The notes under the pieces were generated by a model that had not been told where the DNA came from, did not search any database, and saw only the letters and a list, made by a program, of their open reading frames with translations. This document shows positions 29,216 to 37,415 of a stretch of 64,000 nucleotides of DNA, piece after piece. Source of the stretch: Dietzia sp032248695 (lineage in GTDB: Bacteria > Actinomycetota > Actinomycetes > Mycobacteriales > Mycobacteriaceae); the NCBI RefSeq assembly GCF_032248695.1, contig NZ_JAVHXC010000006.1, positions 186,001 to 250,000 of the forward strand, read 5' to 3'. Position numbers and translations under genes: made by a program. Every line of letters begins with the position of its first letter. Position 1 is the stretch's first letter.

Positions 29216-29244
29216 CGTGCTACCTCACATTCCTCGGGTTTTCA

Positions 29245-29256
29245 CCACTGTAGTGG
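29245..29256. promoter_or_regulatory. Palindrome and -10 candidate in the clpC promoter region
   Basis: CCACTGTAGTGG is a perfect 12-bp palindrome 30 bp upstream of the clpC start. Its centre contains TACAGT on the minus strand, a plausible -10 hexamer for clpC. It does not match the ClgR motif CGC-N5-GCG, so the palindrome may be coincidental. Confidence 0.35.
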
Positions 29257-29404
29257 CCCGGTCTGACGACCGGAGCCACAGGAGTGGCAGTCGGCCCGTC
29301 ATGACTGTGCAACGCGGCAGGTCGGGGAATCATTGCCGATCCGTGTACGCCGTCAGCGAACGCCCCCGCGGAGGCCGGTTCCACGGGCATCTAGGGTCGT
29401 CGCC

Positions 29405-32122
29405 ATGGTGCACACGAGCGGCGACGGGGGCGCGGCGGCCGCCTTCGACCTCGCCCGGATCGGCCGCGGACTGCCGTTCGCGCAGGCCCTGCCCGCGCTG
29501 CGCGAGGCCCTCGCCGCGGCCGGGGCCGCGGTGGTGCAGGCCCCGCCCGGCACCGGCAAGACGACGCTGGTGCCGCCCGCCGTCGCCGTGGCCGACGGCG
29601 TGTCGGGACGCGTGGTCGTCACCCAGCCGCGTCGCGTCGCCGCCCGCTCCGCCGCGCGGCGACTGGCCACCCTGACGGGCACGCCCGTCGGGGAGGTGGT
29701 CGGATACTCGGTGCGGGGCGATTCCCGGGTCGGTCGGGACACACGCGTCGAGTTCGTGACGCCGGGTGTGCTCGTGCGGCGGCTGATCGCCGACCCGGAC
29801 CTGCCGGGGGTCGGGGCGGTGGTGCTCGACGAGGTCCACGAACGTGACGTGGAGTCCGATCTGGCGTTCGCGCTGCTGTGCGAGCTCCGCGAGCTGCGCG
29901 ACGACCTTCCGGTGGTGGCGATGTCGGCGACCGTCGAGGCCGGGCGGTTCGCGCGGCTGCTGGGCGGGGCCGGAGCGGGCGCGGGCACGGGCGGCGACCC
30001 GGCCGCCCCGGTCGTCGACGTCCCGGCGGTGCTGCATCCTCTGGAGATCCGGTACGCGCCGCCGCCCGTGGCCCGCCTGGACGCACGGGGGGTCACCGAC
30101 GGCCTCCTCGAGCACGTGGCCGACGTGACGGCGGAGGAGGTGCGGGCCTCGGGGGTCGACGCGCTGGTGTTCCTGCCGGGCGTGCGCGAGATCGAGAAGG
30201 TCGTGCGCGCGCTGTCCGCCCGACTCGGCGGGGCCGCCGAGGTGCTGCCGCTGCACGGCGGCCTGGAGCCGGCCGCTCAGGACCGCGCGGTCTCGGGCCG
30301 TGCGGGCGGCTCGGGCGGGGCGCCGGGATCGGGCGGCGGGACGCGGCCGAGGATCGTCGTGTCGACGGACCTGGCGGAGTCCTCGCTCACCGTGCCGGGG
30401 GTCCGGCTGGTCGTGGACGCGTGCCTGAGCAGGGAGCCCCGGCGGGACACCGCGCGGGACATGACGGGCCTGGTGACGGTGTCGGCGTCGCGGGACTCGT
30501 GCGTCCAGCGCGCGGGCCGCGCCGCCCGCCTGGGGCCGGGGCGCGCGGTGCGCTGCCTGACCGAGCAGGAGTACGCCGATCTGCCCGCGCACCGCACGGC
30601 CGCGATCGCGACGTCGGACCTGACGACGTTCACCCTCGACGTGGCGTGTTGGGGCGCGCCGCGCGGTGAGGGCCTGGCACTGCCGGACCCGCCGCCGGCC
30701 GGGGAGCTCGCCCGCGCGGAGGCGGCGTTGCGCGGACTCGGGGCGCTCGACGCCGACGGTCGCGCCACGCGGCGGGGGCGCGACCTCGCGCGCGTGCCCG
30801 CCGACCCGCGGCACGCGCGGGCGTTGCTCGACGGCGCCGACCTGCTGAGAGACGCCGGCCCGCCGGGCGAGGCCGGCGCGCCGGGCGCCACCGGGGCGCG
30901 GGTGGCGGCCGAGGTGGTCGCGCTGCTCGCGTCGGGCCGGCGCTCCCCCGGCGGCGATCTGGTGGCGGACCTGCGTGCGCTGCGGGCGGGCCGGGCGCCG
31001 GAGGCCGCGGCGTGGGCGCGGGAGGCGGCGCGCCTGGAGCGGCTCGCCCGGGGCGGGTCCCGGCGCCAGGGCCCCGGCTCGGGTGGTCCCGGTGACGGGG
31101 CTCCCGGCCGCCGGGTGGCGGGGTCGGCCGGGGTGCCGTGGGACGAGGCGGTGGGGATGATCGTCGCCCTCGCGCACCCGGATCGCGTCGCACGCCGCCG
31201 CGGCGAGCAGTACACGTTGGCCTCCGGCACGGGCGCGGTGCTCCCGCCCGGCTCCGCGCTCGCCGGGCACGAGTGGCTCGCGGTGGCGGAGGTCGGGCGC
31301 GTGTCCGGGCGGGCGGCCGGGCAGGCCGGCGCGGTCATCCGCGCCGCCGCCGCGCTGGACCGACCGGGCGCGGAACGGGCGGCGTCCCACCTGGTCGACG
31401 ACGACGAGACCGCCGTCTTCGACGGGGGTGCGGTGAGCGGGCGGCGCGTCCGACGGCTCGGGGCGATCCCGCTGTCCTCGACGGCGGTGCGCCCCTCCCC
31501 CGCGGCCGCCCGGGAGGCGGTGGCGGCCGCGCTCCGGGCCGGCGGGTTCGCCGCGCTGGGCCCCGGTGACGACGCCGTCCGCCTGTGGTGCCGCCTCGGC
31601 CTGGTCCACCGGGAACTCGGTGAGCCGTGGCCGGAGGTGACCGCCGACGGGCTCGTCGCGCGGCTGGACGACTGGCTCGCCCCCGAGATCGACGCCCTCG
31701 CCCACGGCTCCCGCCTGGCGGGACGGGACCTCGGCCCGGCCCTACGGCGTCTGCTCCCGTGGCCCGAGGCCGGTCGGTTCGACGAGCTCGCGCCCGACCG
31801 CCTGGAGGTGCCCTCGTCGTCGTCGTACCGCGTCGACTACCCCGCGGTGGGGTCCGACGACCCGCCGGTGCTGGCGGTCAAGCTGCAGGAGTGCTTCGGC
31901 TGGACCACCTCGCCCCGGATCTGCGACGGTCGCGTGCCCGTGACGGTGCACCTGCTCTCCCCCGCCGGGCGGCCGCTCGCGGTGACGCGGGACCTCGGGT
32001 TCTTCTGGCGCGAGGCCTATCCCGGCGTGCGGGCCGAGATGCGTGGCCGCTATCCCCGGCACCCGTGGCCCGAGGACCCCATGACGGCCGAGCCGACCCG
32101 GCGCACCAACCGGCGCCGCTGA
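29405..32122 (+). CDS. hrpB: ATP-dependent helicase HrpB-like (DEAH family)
   Basis: A 905-residue superfamily 2 helicase. Visible motifs are Walker A QAPPGTGKTTLVPPA, motif Ia TQPRRVAARSAARRLA, motif II VVLDEVHERD, motif III MSATVEAGRF, motif V VVSTDLAESSLTVPGV, and motif VI DSCVQRAGRAARLGPG. The HrpB C-terminal region follows, ending with VKLQECFGWTTSPRICDGRV, VTVHLLSPAGRPLAVT and PKHPWPEDP-like RHPWPEDPM. HrpB proteins are poorly characterised RNA helicases. The ATG at 29405 is preferred. It is divergent from clpC. Confidence 0.9.
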   Translation: MVHTSGDGGAAAAFDLARIGRGLPFAQALPALREALAAAGAAVVQAPPGTGKTTLVPPAVAVADGVSGRVVVTQPRRVAARSAARRLATLTGTPVGEVVGYSVRGDSRVGRDTRVEFVTPGVLVRRLIADPDLPGVGAVVLDEVHERDVESDLAFALLCELRELRDDLPVVAMSATVEAGRFARLLGGAGAGAGTGGDPAAPVVDVPAVLHPLEIRYAPPPVARLDARGVTDGLLEHVADVTAEEVRASGVDALVFLPGVREIEKVVRALSARLGGAAEVLPLHGGLEPAAQDRAVSGRAGGSGGAPGSGGGTRPRIVVSTDLAESSLTVPGVRLVVDACLSREPRRDTARDMTGLVTVSASRDSCVQRAGRAARLGPGRAVRCLTEQEYADLPAHRTAAIATSDLTTFTLDVACWGAPRGEGLALPDPPPAGELARAEAALRGLGALDADGRATRRGRDLARVPADPRHARALLDGADLLRDAGPPGEAGAPGATGARVAAEVVALLASGRRSPGGDLVADLRALRAGRAPEAAAWAREAARLERLARGGSRRQGPGSGGPGDGAPGRRVAGSAGVPWDEAVGMIVALAHPDRVARRRGEQYTLASGTGAVLPPGSALAGHEWLAVAEVGRVSGRAAGQAGAVIRAAAALDRPGAERAASHLVDDDETAVFDGGAVSGRRVRRLGAIPLSSTAVRPSPAAAREAVAAALRAGGFAALGPGDDAVRLWCRLGLVHRELGEPWPEVTADGLVARLDDWLAPEIDALAHGSRLAGRDLGPALRRLLPWPEAGRFDELAPDRLEVPSSSSYRVDYPAVGSDDPPVLAVKLQECFGWTTSPRICDGRVPVTVHLLSPAGRPLAVTRDLGFFWREAYPGVRAEMRGRYPRHPWPEDPMTAEPTRRTNRRR

Positions 32123-32193
32123 CCCGGGCCGCGGCCCCCGGACCGGGGACGCCGCGGCGCGACGGTGGCCATACTGCGGCTTCTCGCCTACGC

Positions 32194-32209
32194 TGTGATG
32201 GGCATCACA
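32194..32209. promoter_or_regulatory. GlxR/CRP-type site upstream of the membrane protein - L,D-transpeptidase operon
   Basis: TGTGATGGGCATCACA matches the GlxR/CRP consensus TGTGA-N6-TCACA in every fixed position, and the symmetry extends one base further on each side of the spacer. A -10 candidate TACGCT (32189-32194) ends where the site begins, so a bound regulator would cover the transcription start and repress. This supports GTG 32240, not GTG 32165, as the gene start. Confidence 0.65.
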
Positions 32210-32239
32210 TGCGCGTTCCTCGCCGAAAGGGTGATCCCA

Positions 32240-32794
32240 GTGACCGCGTACACGCCCCCCTCCCCGCACCGCTCCCCCCTGCCGACCCGGACCCCGTCGC
32301 GGACGAAGGTCATCCCGCACGTCCGGAACCGGATCGGGGCCCTCATCGCCGTCGCCGGTCTCGGCCTCGCCCTGATCAGCCTCTATCTGCCCTGGTTGAG
32401 CACGGCCGGCGGTGACCAGATCACGGCGCTGGGCATCACGGAGATCATCGACGTGCGCAGCGTCGCCCCCGTGCTCTTCCTGGGCCTGGTCGTCCTGCTG
32501 TTCCTCGTGGGGGTCTCGGCCGTGACCCGCCTCGGCGCGTTCGCCGCCGCGGGCGCCATCGTCGCGCTGGTCGTGCTGGCCGGCCACCTCGCCTTCGTGT
32601 GGACGCTCCTGTCCTCCACCGGTAGCGACGAACCGACCCTGTCCGGCCTGCCCACCGGCGCGTCCGTGACGTTCGGCCCGTGGGTCGCGGCGCTCGGGTT
32701 CATCCTCGTCACGGCCGGATCGGCCTGGGCCGCGCGGGCGGCGGACTACGTCTTCCCCGACGTCCACTCCCCGCTCGCCCACGGGGACGGATGA
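32240..32794 (+). CDS. Four-segment membrane protein, function unknown
   Basis: A 184-residue protein with four hydrophobic helices (IGALIAVAGLGLALISLYLP, VAPVLFLGLVVLLFLVGVSA, AGAIVALVVLAGHLAFVWTL, FGPWVAALGFILVTAGSAWA) after a basic Pro/Ser/Thr-rich N-terminus. I chose the GTG at 32240 because AAAGGG is well spaced before it and because a GlxR-type site and -10 lie just upstream; GTG 32165 is the longest reading. It overlaps the L,D-transpeptidase start as ATGA, so the two may act together at the envelope. I do not recognise the family. Confidence 0.72.
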   Translation: MTAYTPPSPHRSPLPTRTPSRTKVIPHVRNRIGALIAVAGLGLALISLYLPWLSTAGGDQITALGITEIIDVRSVAPVLFLGLVVLLFLVGVSAVTRLGAFAAAGAIVALVVLAGHLAFVWTLLSSTGSDEPTLSGLPTGASVTFGPWVAALGFILVTAGSAWAARAADYVFPDVHSPLAHGDG

Positions 32795-33510
32795 GCCACC
32801 GCCGCCCCGGCCGGGCACCGCTGGCGGTTCTCGCCGCCGCGGGCCTCCTCGGCGCGGGGGCGGCGGGGGTCGTCACCGGTGCGACGTCCGACCCGGCACC
32901 GTCGGCCGGGGTCCGCCCGGCCGGCGTCACCGTGTCGGAGGCCCCGCCCCGACCCGTGACGGTCGACGAGCAACTGGTGCGCTCCGTGGCCCGGCAGGTC
33001 CTGCTGGAACAGGACCGGGACCCCGCCCTGACCGACGTCGACCTCATCGCCCGCGACGTCCTCGCGGCCGCGCCCCCCGATCCCGCCGCGGCGGACCTCC
33101 TCACGCGACAGAGCCTCCTGGGCGTCGGCCCCGGACCCCCGGCGGCGCCCGACACCCCCGCGCCGCCGCAGTGCCCGCCCACAGCGCGGGCGTGCGTCGA
33201 CGTGGACGGCAAGCGCGCCTGGATGCTCGACGGCGGCCGCGTCACCTACGGGCCCGTCCCCGTCACCACAGGCAAGCCCGGGTACGAGACCACCCGTGGC
33301 GCGCACCGCATCCTGCGGCACGTCCGGCACGACCACAGCCGCCTCTTCGACTCCCCCATGCCGTATTCGACGTACTTCACCGTCGGGGGCATGGCCTTCC
33401 ACCAGGGCCGCCTCGACGAACCCTCGCACGGCTGCGTCCACCTCGGCCGTGAGGCGGCCGCGCACTTCTTCGCACACCTCGAGGTGGGCGACGAGATCGT
33501 CGCGTTCTGA
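32791..33510 (+). CDS. Secreted L,D-transpeptidase (YkuD domain)
   Basis: A 239-residue exported protein with an Ala/Gly-rich N-terminal signal segment (LAVLAAAGLLGAGAAGVVTG), a roughly 100-residue linker, and a C-terminal YkuD domain (about residues 130-239). The active-site motif is HQGRLDEPSHGCVHLG, with catalytic Cys at about 215 and its His partner. These enzymes make 3-3 cross-links in peptidoglycan or attach proteins. It lacks the Ig-like domains of the mycobacterial LdtMt2 type. It is coupled to the membrane protein upstream. Confidence 0.87.
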   Translation: MSHRRPGRAPLAVLAAAGLLGAGAAGVVTGATSDPAPSAGVRPAGVTVSEAPPRPVTVDEQLVRSVARQVLLEQDRDPALTDVDLIARDVLAAAPPDPAAADLLTRQSLLGVGPGPPAAPDTPAPPQCPPTARACVDVDGKRAWMLDGGRVTYGPVPVTTGKPGYETTRGAHRILRHVRHDHSRLFDSPMPYSTYFTVGGMAFHQGRLDEPSHGCVHLGREAAAHFFAHLEVGDEIVAF

Positions 33511-33588
33511 CCCCGGCGCCGGCCGGCCCGGCGGGCGTGACGAACCCGTGTCTGGTCCCGGCGGCCCGGCCGGTCTAGCGTCGTGGAC

Positions 33589-34038
33589 ATGACCGGCCCG
33601 GCGGCCACCGGCCGCAACGACAACACGGCGCTCCGCCCCGGCGACGCCTCCCCCCGCGAGTGGCTCACGGGGCTCCCCACCGCGCGCCGCACCGAGGACG
33701 GCCTGCGACTACTGGAGATGTTCGACGAGGTCACCGGCGCGCAGGCCGTGATGTGGGCCGGGTCGATCGTCGGCTACGGCCACCACCACTACGTCTACGC
33801 CAGCGGTCGCGAGGGCGACACGTTCGTGGTGGGCTTCAGTCCCCGCGCCTCGAGCGTGTCGCTGTACGGACTCCTCGGGCCATCCGGCGAGGACGACCTC
33901 CTCGCCCGCCTCGGTCCACACAAGACGGGCAAGGGGTGCCTCTACATCACGAGAGTGGACCGCGTCGACGACCGAGTCCTGCGCGAGATGATCGGGGCCG
34001 CCTGGGCCCGCCACCGCGACGGGCCCGTCACCTCCTAG
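33589..34038 (+). CDS. DUF1801-family protein
   Basis: A 149-residue soluble protein with the DUF1801/YdhG-like core: MFDEVTGAQAVMWAGSIVGY, then FVVGFSPRASSVSLYGLLG and KTGKGCLYITRVDRVDDRVL. The function of the family is unknown. It starts with ATG at 33589; a GTG at 33583 is possible. Its stop overlaps the convergent lysS stop by 4 bp. Confidence 0.78.
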   Translation: MTGPAATGRNDNTALRPGDASPREWLTGLPTARRTEDGLRLLEMFDEVTGAQAVMWAGSIVGYGHHHYVYASGREGDTFVVGFSPRASSVSLYGLLGPSGEDDLLARLGPHKTGKGCLYITRVDRVDDRVLREMIGAAWARHRDGPVTS

Positions 34039-35669
34039 TCACGCGGGAGCGGCTTGACCATCGGGAACAGGATCGTCTCGCGGATCCCGAGCCCGGTCAG
34101 CGCCATGAGCAGACGGTCGATCCCCATGCCCAGGCCCGTGGTCGGGGGCATGCCCTGCTCCATCGCGGCGAGGAAGTCCTCGTCCAGGACCATCGCCTCG
34201 TCGTCACCGGCCGCAGCCAGGCGCGCCTGGTCCTCGAACCGCTGACGCTGGACGACCGGGTCCACCAGCTCCGAGTAGCCCGTGGCCAGCTCGAACCCGC
34301 GCACGTACAGGTCCCACTTCTCCGTGACCCCGCGCTCGGTCCGGTGATCGCGGGTCAGCGGGGAGGTCTCCACGGGGAAGTCACGGACGAACACGGGCCC
34401 GTCGAGCTGGTCGGCGCACAGGTGCTCCCACAGTTCCTCGACGAGCTTGCCGTGCAGCCACCCCTTGCCACCGGGGACCTCCAGCCCGACCCTGCCCGCC
34501 AGTTCGGTGAGCTCGTCCACGGTCGAGTCGACGGTGACGAGGTCCTCGTCGTCGTCACCCACCAGCTCCGGATGCGTCGCCCGCAGCGCCTCGTTCAGCG
34601 AGGGGTACATCCGCATCTCGCGCCACGTTCCGCCGAGCTCGTACTCCGTACCGTCGGCGAGCGTCACCGTGGTCGAGCCGAACACGGCGGTGGCGACCTC
34701 CTGGATGACCTCGCGGATCATCGTGGCGGACGTGTCGTAGTCGCCGTACGCCTGGTAGGTCTCGAGCATCGCGAACTCCGGGCTGTGCGAGGAGTCCACG
34801 CCCTCGTTGCGGAAGTTGCGGTTGATCTCGAAGACCCGCTCGATGCCACCCACCACGCACCGCTTGAGGTACAGCTCCGGCGCGATGCGCAGGTACAGGT
34901 CCAGGTCCAACGCGTTGGAGTGCGTGATGAACGGCCGGGCCGCCGCGCCGCCGTGCAGCGTCTGCAGCATCGGCGTCTCCACCTCGAGGAAGCCGCGCCG
35001 CTCCAGCGCGTCACGCAGCGCCCGCACCACCTTGATGCGGGTCAGCGCGTTGCGGCGGGCGGTGTCCCGCATGATGAGGTCGGTGTACCGCTGGCGGACC
35101 CGCGTGTCCTCGCTGAGCTCCTTGTGCGCCACCGGCAGCGGGCGCAGCGCCTTGGACGCCAGCACCCACTCGTCGGCCATCACCGACAGCTCGCCGCGCT
35201 TGGAGCGCACCACGCGGCCCGTCACCGAGACGTGGTCGCCGAGGTCGACGTCCTGCTTCCACGCGTCGAGCCGCTCCTGGCCCACGTTGGCCAGCGACAA
35301 CATGACCTGCAGCTGCGGGTTCAGCGGCCCCGGCTCCCCCTCCGGCACCGGGACCGACAGGTCCGTCGACGGGTCGATCCCGTCCTGGAGGCGGACGAAG
35401 CACAGCTTGCCGGTGTTGCGGACGAACAGCACCCTGCCGGCCACCGACACCACGACGTCGGTCTCCTCCCCCGGCTCCAACGCGGCGAATCGCGGGTCCG
35501 AGGTGATCTCCGCGAGCCCGTGGGTGCGGGGGACCTCGACGGGGTACGCCTGCTCCCCGGCGTCGAGGAGGCGCTGCCGCTTGTCGCGGCGGATACGCAG
35601 CTGCTCGGGGGTGTCGTCGGAGGGCTCGCCGGTGGCGGCCCCGGGCGCGGCGGGAGTCGAGTCGGTCAC
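34035..35669 (-). CDS. lysS: Lysyl-tRNA synthetase, class II
   Basis: A 544-residue enzyme that charges tRNA-Lys. The OB-fold anticodon domain is at about residues 65-180 (VSVAGRVLFVRNTGKLCFVRL). Class II motif 2 is FRNEGVDSSHSPEFAMLETY, and motif 3 is GMGIDRLLMALTGLGIRETI near the end. The first 20 residues are an acidic/Ala-Pro extension. In mycobacteria it is next to lsr2 and clpC; here it is separated from clpC by other genes and lsr2 is missing. Confidence 0.95.
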   Translation of the reverse strand: MTDSTPAAPGAATGEPSDDTPEQLRIRRDKRQRLLDAGEQAYPVEVPRTHGLAEITSDPRFAALEPGEETDVVVSVAGRVLFVRNTGKLCFVRLQDGIDPSTDLSVPVPEGEPGPLNPQLQVMLSLANVGQERLDAWKQDVDLGDHVSVTGRVVRSKRGELSVMADEWVLASKALRPLPVAHKELSEDTRVRQRYTDLIMRDTARRNALTRIKVVRALRDALERRGFLEVETPMLQTLHGGAAARPFITHSNALDLDLYLRIAPELYLKRCVVGGIERVFEINRNFRNEGVDSSHSPEFAMLETYQAYGDYDTSATMIREVIQEVATAVFGSTTVTLADGTEYELGGTWREMRMYPSLNEALRATHPELVGDDDEDLVTVDSTVDELTELAGRVGLEVPGGKGWLHGKLVEELWEHLCADQLDGPVFVRDFPVETSPLTRDHRTERGVTEKWDLYVRGFELATGYSELVDPVVQRQRFEDQARLAAAGDDEAMVLDEDFLAAMEQGMPPTTGLGMGIDRLLMALTGLGIRETILFPMVKPLPRD

Positions 35670-35690
35670 GACTGTCGAGGATAGTCGTCC

Positions 35691-36650
35691 CTAGGCGGCG
35701 GGATCGAACCCGTAGCCACCCACCTCGTCCAGTACGTGGAGGTGGAGTCGGTCCGACAGCGCCTCGATCGCGGCGGCCGCCCGCACGCTGTTGCCGTGCT
35801 CGTCCAGCCGGGGCGAGTACGCCGCCACGCCGAGCCGCCCGGGGACCACGGCGAACAGGCAGCCCGACACCCCGCTCTTGGCGGGCAGGCCCACCTGGTA
35901 GACCCAGTCCCCGGCGGCGTCGTACATGCCGCACGTGAACATCACGCTGTTGGCGTAGCGCACCGCCCGGTGGCCCAGGATCTGGTCGTCGCCGCCTGGT
36001 TCCCGCCCCCGGTTCGCGAGCACCGCGGCCATCCGGGCCAGCTCGCGCGTGTCCACGCGGATGCCGCACTGGCGGCCGTACCCGGCCACGACCTCGTGCG
36101 GGTCGCGCGCCAGGCTGCCCTCCTCGGCGAGCAGATGGGCCAGGGCCTGGTTGCGGTTCTGGCGGCGGGACTCGATCTCGATGATCTCCTCGTCCACGTC
36201 GACGTCCCGGCCCACCAGCCGCGAGAACAGTGCCCGGATCTGTTCGAACCGGGAGTCCTCGTCGTCATCGTCGTCACCGACCAGCGCGTGCGCGGCCAGC
36301 GCACCGGCGTTGACGAGGGCGTTGGGCGCGCGGCCCGTGCCGGCTTCGAGGGAGATCTCGTTGAACGCCTCGCCCGACGGTTCCACACCGATGCGGGCGG
36401 CGACCTCGTCCACGCCCTTCTGGTCCAACGCGAGCGCGTAGACGAACGGCTTGGAGGCGGACTGCAGGTCGAAGAGCACGTCGGCGTCCCCGGCGGAGAC
36501 GACCTGACCGTCCATGTCGCAGACCGCCAGCGCGAGGGCGTCGGGATCGGGGTGGTCGTAGTCGCCCAGGTGGGGCACCAGGTCACCGGAGGTGTCCTCG
36601 CGGACCTCGTCCAGGATCTCGGCGAGCAGGTCGGCGGAGATGTCCGTCAT
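35691..36650 (-). CDS. glsA: Glutaminase (serine-dependent, GlsA family)
   Basis: A 319-residue glutaminase that hydrolyses glutamine to glutamate and ammonia. The beta-lactamase-like active site is SASKPFVYALALDQKG (Ser-x-x-Lys). Further family segments are GRAPNALVNAGALAAHALV, NRNQALAHLL, and the late VYQVGLPAKSGVSGCLFAVVPG. The ATG at 36650 is chosen over an in-frame extension that runs into antisense sequence. There is no STAS or ankyrin tail. It is 22 bp upstream of lysS in the same direction. Confidence 0.92.
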   Translation of the reverse strand: MTDISADLLAEILDEVREDTSGDLVPHLGDYDHPDPDALALAVCDMDGQVVSAGDADVLFDLQSASKPFVYALALDQKGVDEVAARIGVEPSGEAFNEISLEAGTGRAPNALVNAGALAAHALVGDDDDDEDSRFEQIRALFSRLVGRDVDVDEEIIEIESRRQNRNQALAHLLAEEGSLARDPHEVVAGYGRQCGIRVDTRELARMAAVLANRGREPGGDDQILGHRAVRYANSVMFTCGMYDAAGDWVYQVGLPAKSGVSGCLFAVVPGRLGVAAYSPRLDEHGNSVRAAAAIEALSDRLHLHVLDEVGGYGFDPAA

Positions 36651-36750
36651 GGTGCGACCGTACCGGCGCCCGCCCCGCCGCGCTCCCGGTGTGACCGGCG
36701 CCCGGTGGGCGACGCGACGGCGCGCGGCGCGTCGGGGTCGGCGCGAGGAG

Positions 36751-37188
36751 TCAGTGGGCGGAGATGGCGGAGCGCTCGCGCAGGAGGTGCTCGGCCTCGG
36801 AGAGCAGGGCGAGGGCCCGGGCCGCGCGGAGCGCCTCGTGGCCACCGTCCACCGCGCGGACCCCGCGCACCCCGCGCGAGTGGAGCTCGAGGGCGAACAG
36901 TTCGGCGTCCAGGCCGTCGTCGCTGACCAGGACCACCGGGCGCCGCTCGCGCACCGCGGCGAGGGGCGCGTCCGAGCGGGGGTCGAGCAGGTCCACCACG
37001 GGCCGTGCCTCGACGGCGATCGCGCCGGCGAGGACGCCCTGGCGCTCGCGCTGCGCGCGCGAGCGGATGTCCACGACGAGGGCGCCCGCGCGCACGGCTG
37101 CGGGATAGTCGGCCGCGGACAGGACGGTGTCGACGCCCGCGGCGGCGCGGTCGGTGGTGTGGAGTGCGGTGCGGATGCTGGAGGTCAT
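36751..37188 (-). CDS. Rhodanese-like domain protein lacking the catalytic cysteine
   Basis: A 145-residue single rhodanese-like domain: VVDIRSRAQRERQGVLAGAIAVEA, then RRPVVLVSDDGLDAELFALELHSRGVRGVRAVDGG. Where active rhodaneses carry the CxxG loop, this protein has SDDGLDAEL, and the whole protein contains no cysteine, so persulfide transfer is not expected. The ATG at 37188 has a GGGAG site; a longer reading to 37308 exists. A McbR-type sulfur operator 130 bp upstream suggests a role in sulfur metabolism, perhaps binding or regulatory. Confidence 0.78.
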   Translation of the reverse strand: MTSSIRTALHTTDRAAAGVDTVLSAADYPAAVRAGALVVDIRSRAQRERQGVLAGAIAVEARPVVDLLDPRSDAPLAAVRERRPVVLVSDDGLDAELFALELHSRGVRGVRAVDGGHEALRAARALALLSEAEHLLRERSAISAH

Positions 37189-37319
37189 GGTGTGCTCCCG
37201 GGAGGGGTATCGGTGTGGGACGGGCCGAGGGGCTGCCGAGCCGGGACACCGGTGCTGCACTCGCGCGGATGTCGCCGGGCCGGCCGGGGGCATTCGTCGC
37301 GAGGTCATGGCGGCAATAA

Positions 37320-37335
37320 TAGACAGACCGGTCTA
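37320..37335. promoter_or_regulatory. McbR-type operator upstream of the rhodanese-like gene
   Basis: TAGACAGACCGGTCTA is another exact TAGAC-N6-GTCTA site, nearly identical to that at 24621. It lies between the rhodanese-like gene (minus) and the dioxygenase gene (plus), 132 bp from the former and 80 bp from the latter. The 130-nt stretch up to the rhodanese start contains a possible hairpin (CGGTGT/ACACCG arms at 37211-37216 and 37246-37251) but no recognised riboswitch. Confidence 0.72.
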
Positions 37336-37381
37336 TCTACCGCAAGGGGGCGGCGCGGAGGACTGGCGCCGGCCGGATAGT

Positions 37382-37391
37382 TGATGCATCA
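37382..37391. promoter_or_regulatory. Palindrome upstream of the DODA-type dioxygenase gene
   Basis: TGATGCATCA is a perfect 10-bp palindrome within TTGATGCATCAT, 24 bp before the dioxygenase ATG. MarR-type regulators often bind sites of the form TTGATNNATCAA. No MarR gene is adjacent, so the assignment is tentative. Confidence 0.4.
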
Positions 37392-37415
37392 TGTAGAGAG
37401 ATCGAAGGAGAGACG

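Noticed and set aside
37189..37319. SAM or cysteine-attenuation riboswitch in the rhodanese leader
   Set aside because: There is a possible hairpin but no conserved SAM core, and no short peptide with a cysteine run could be found.
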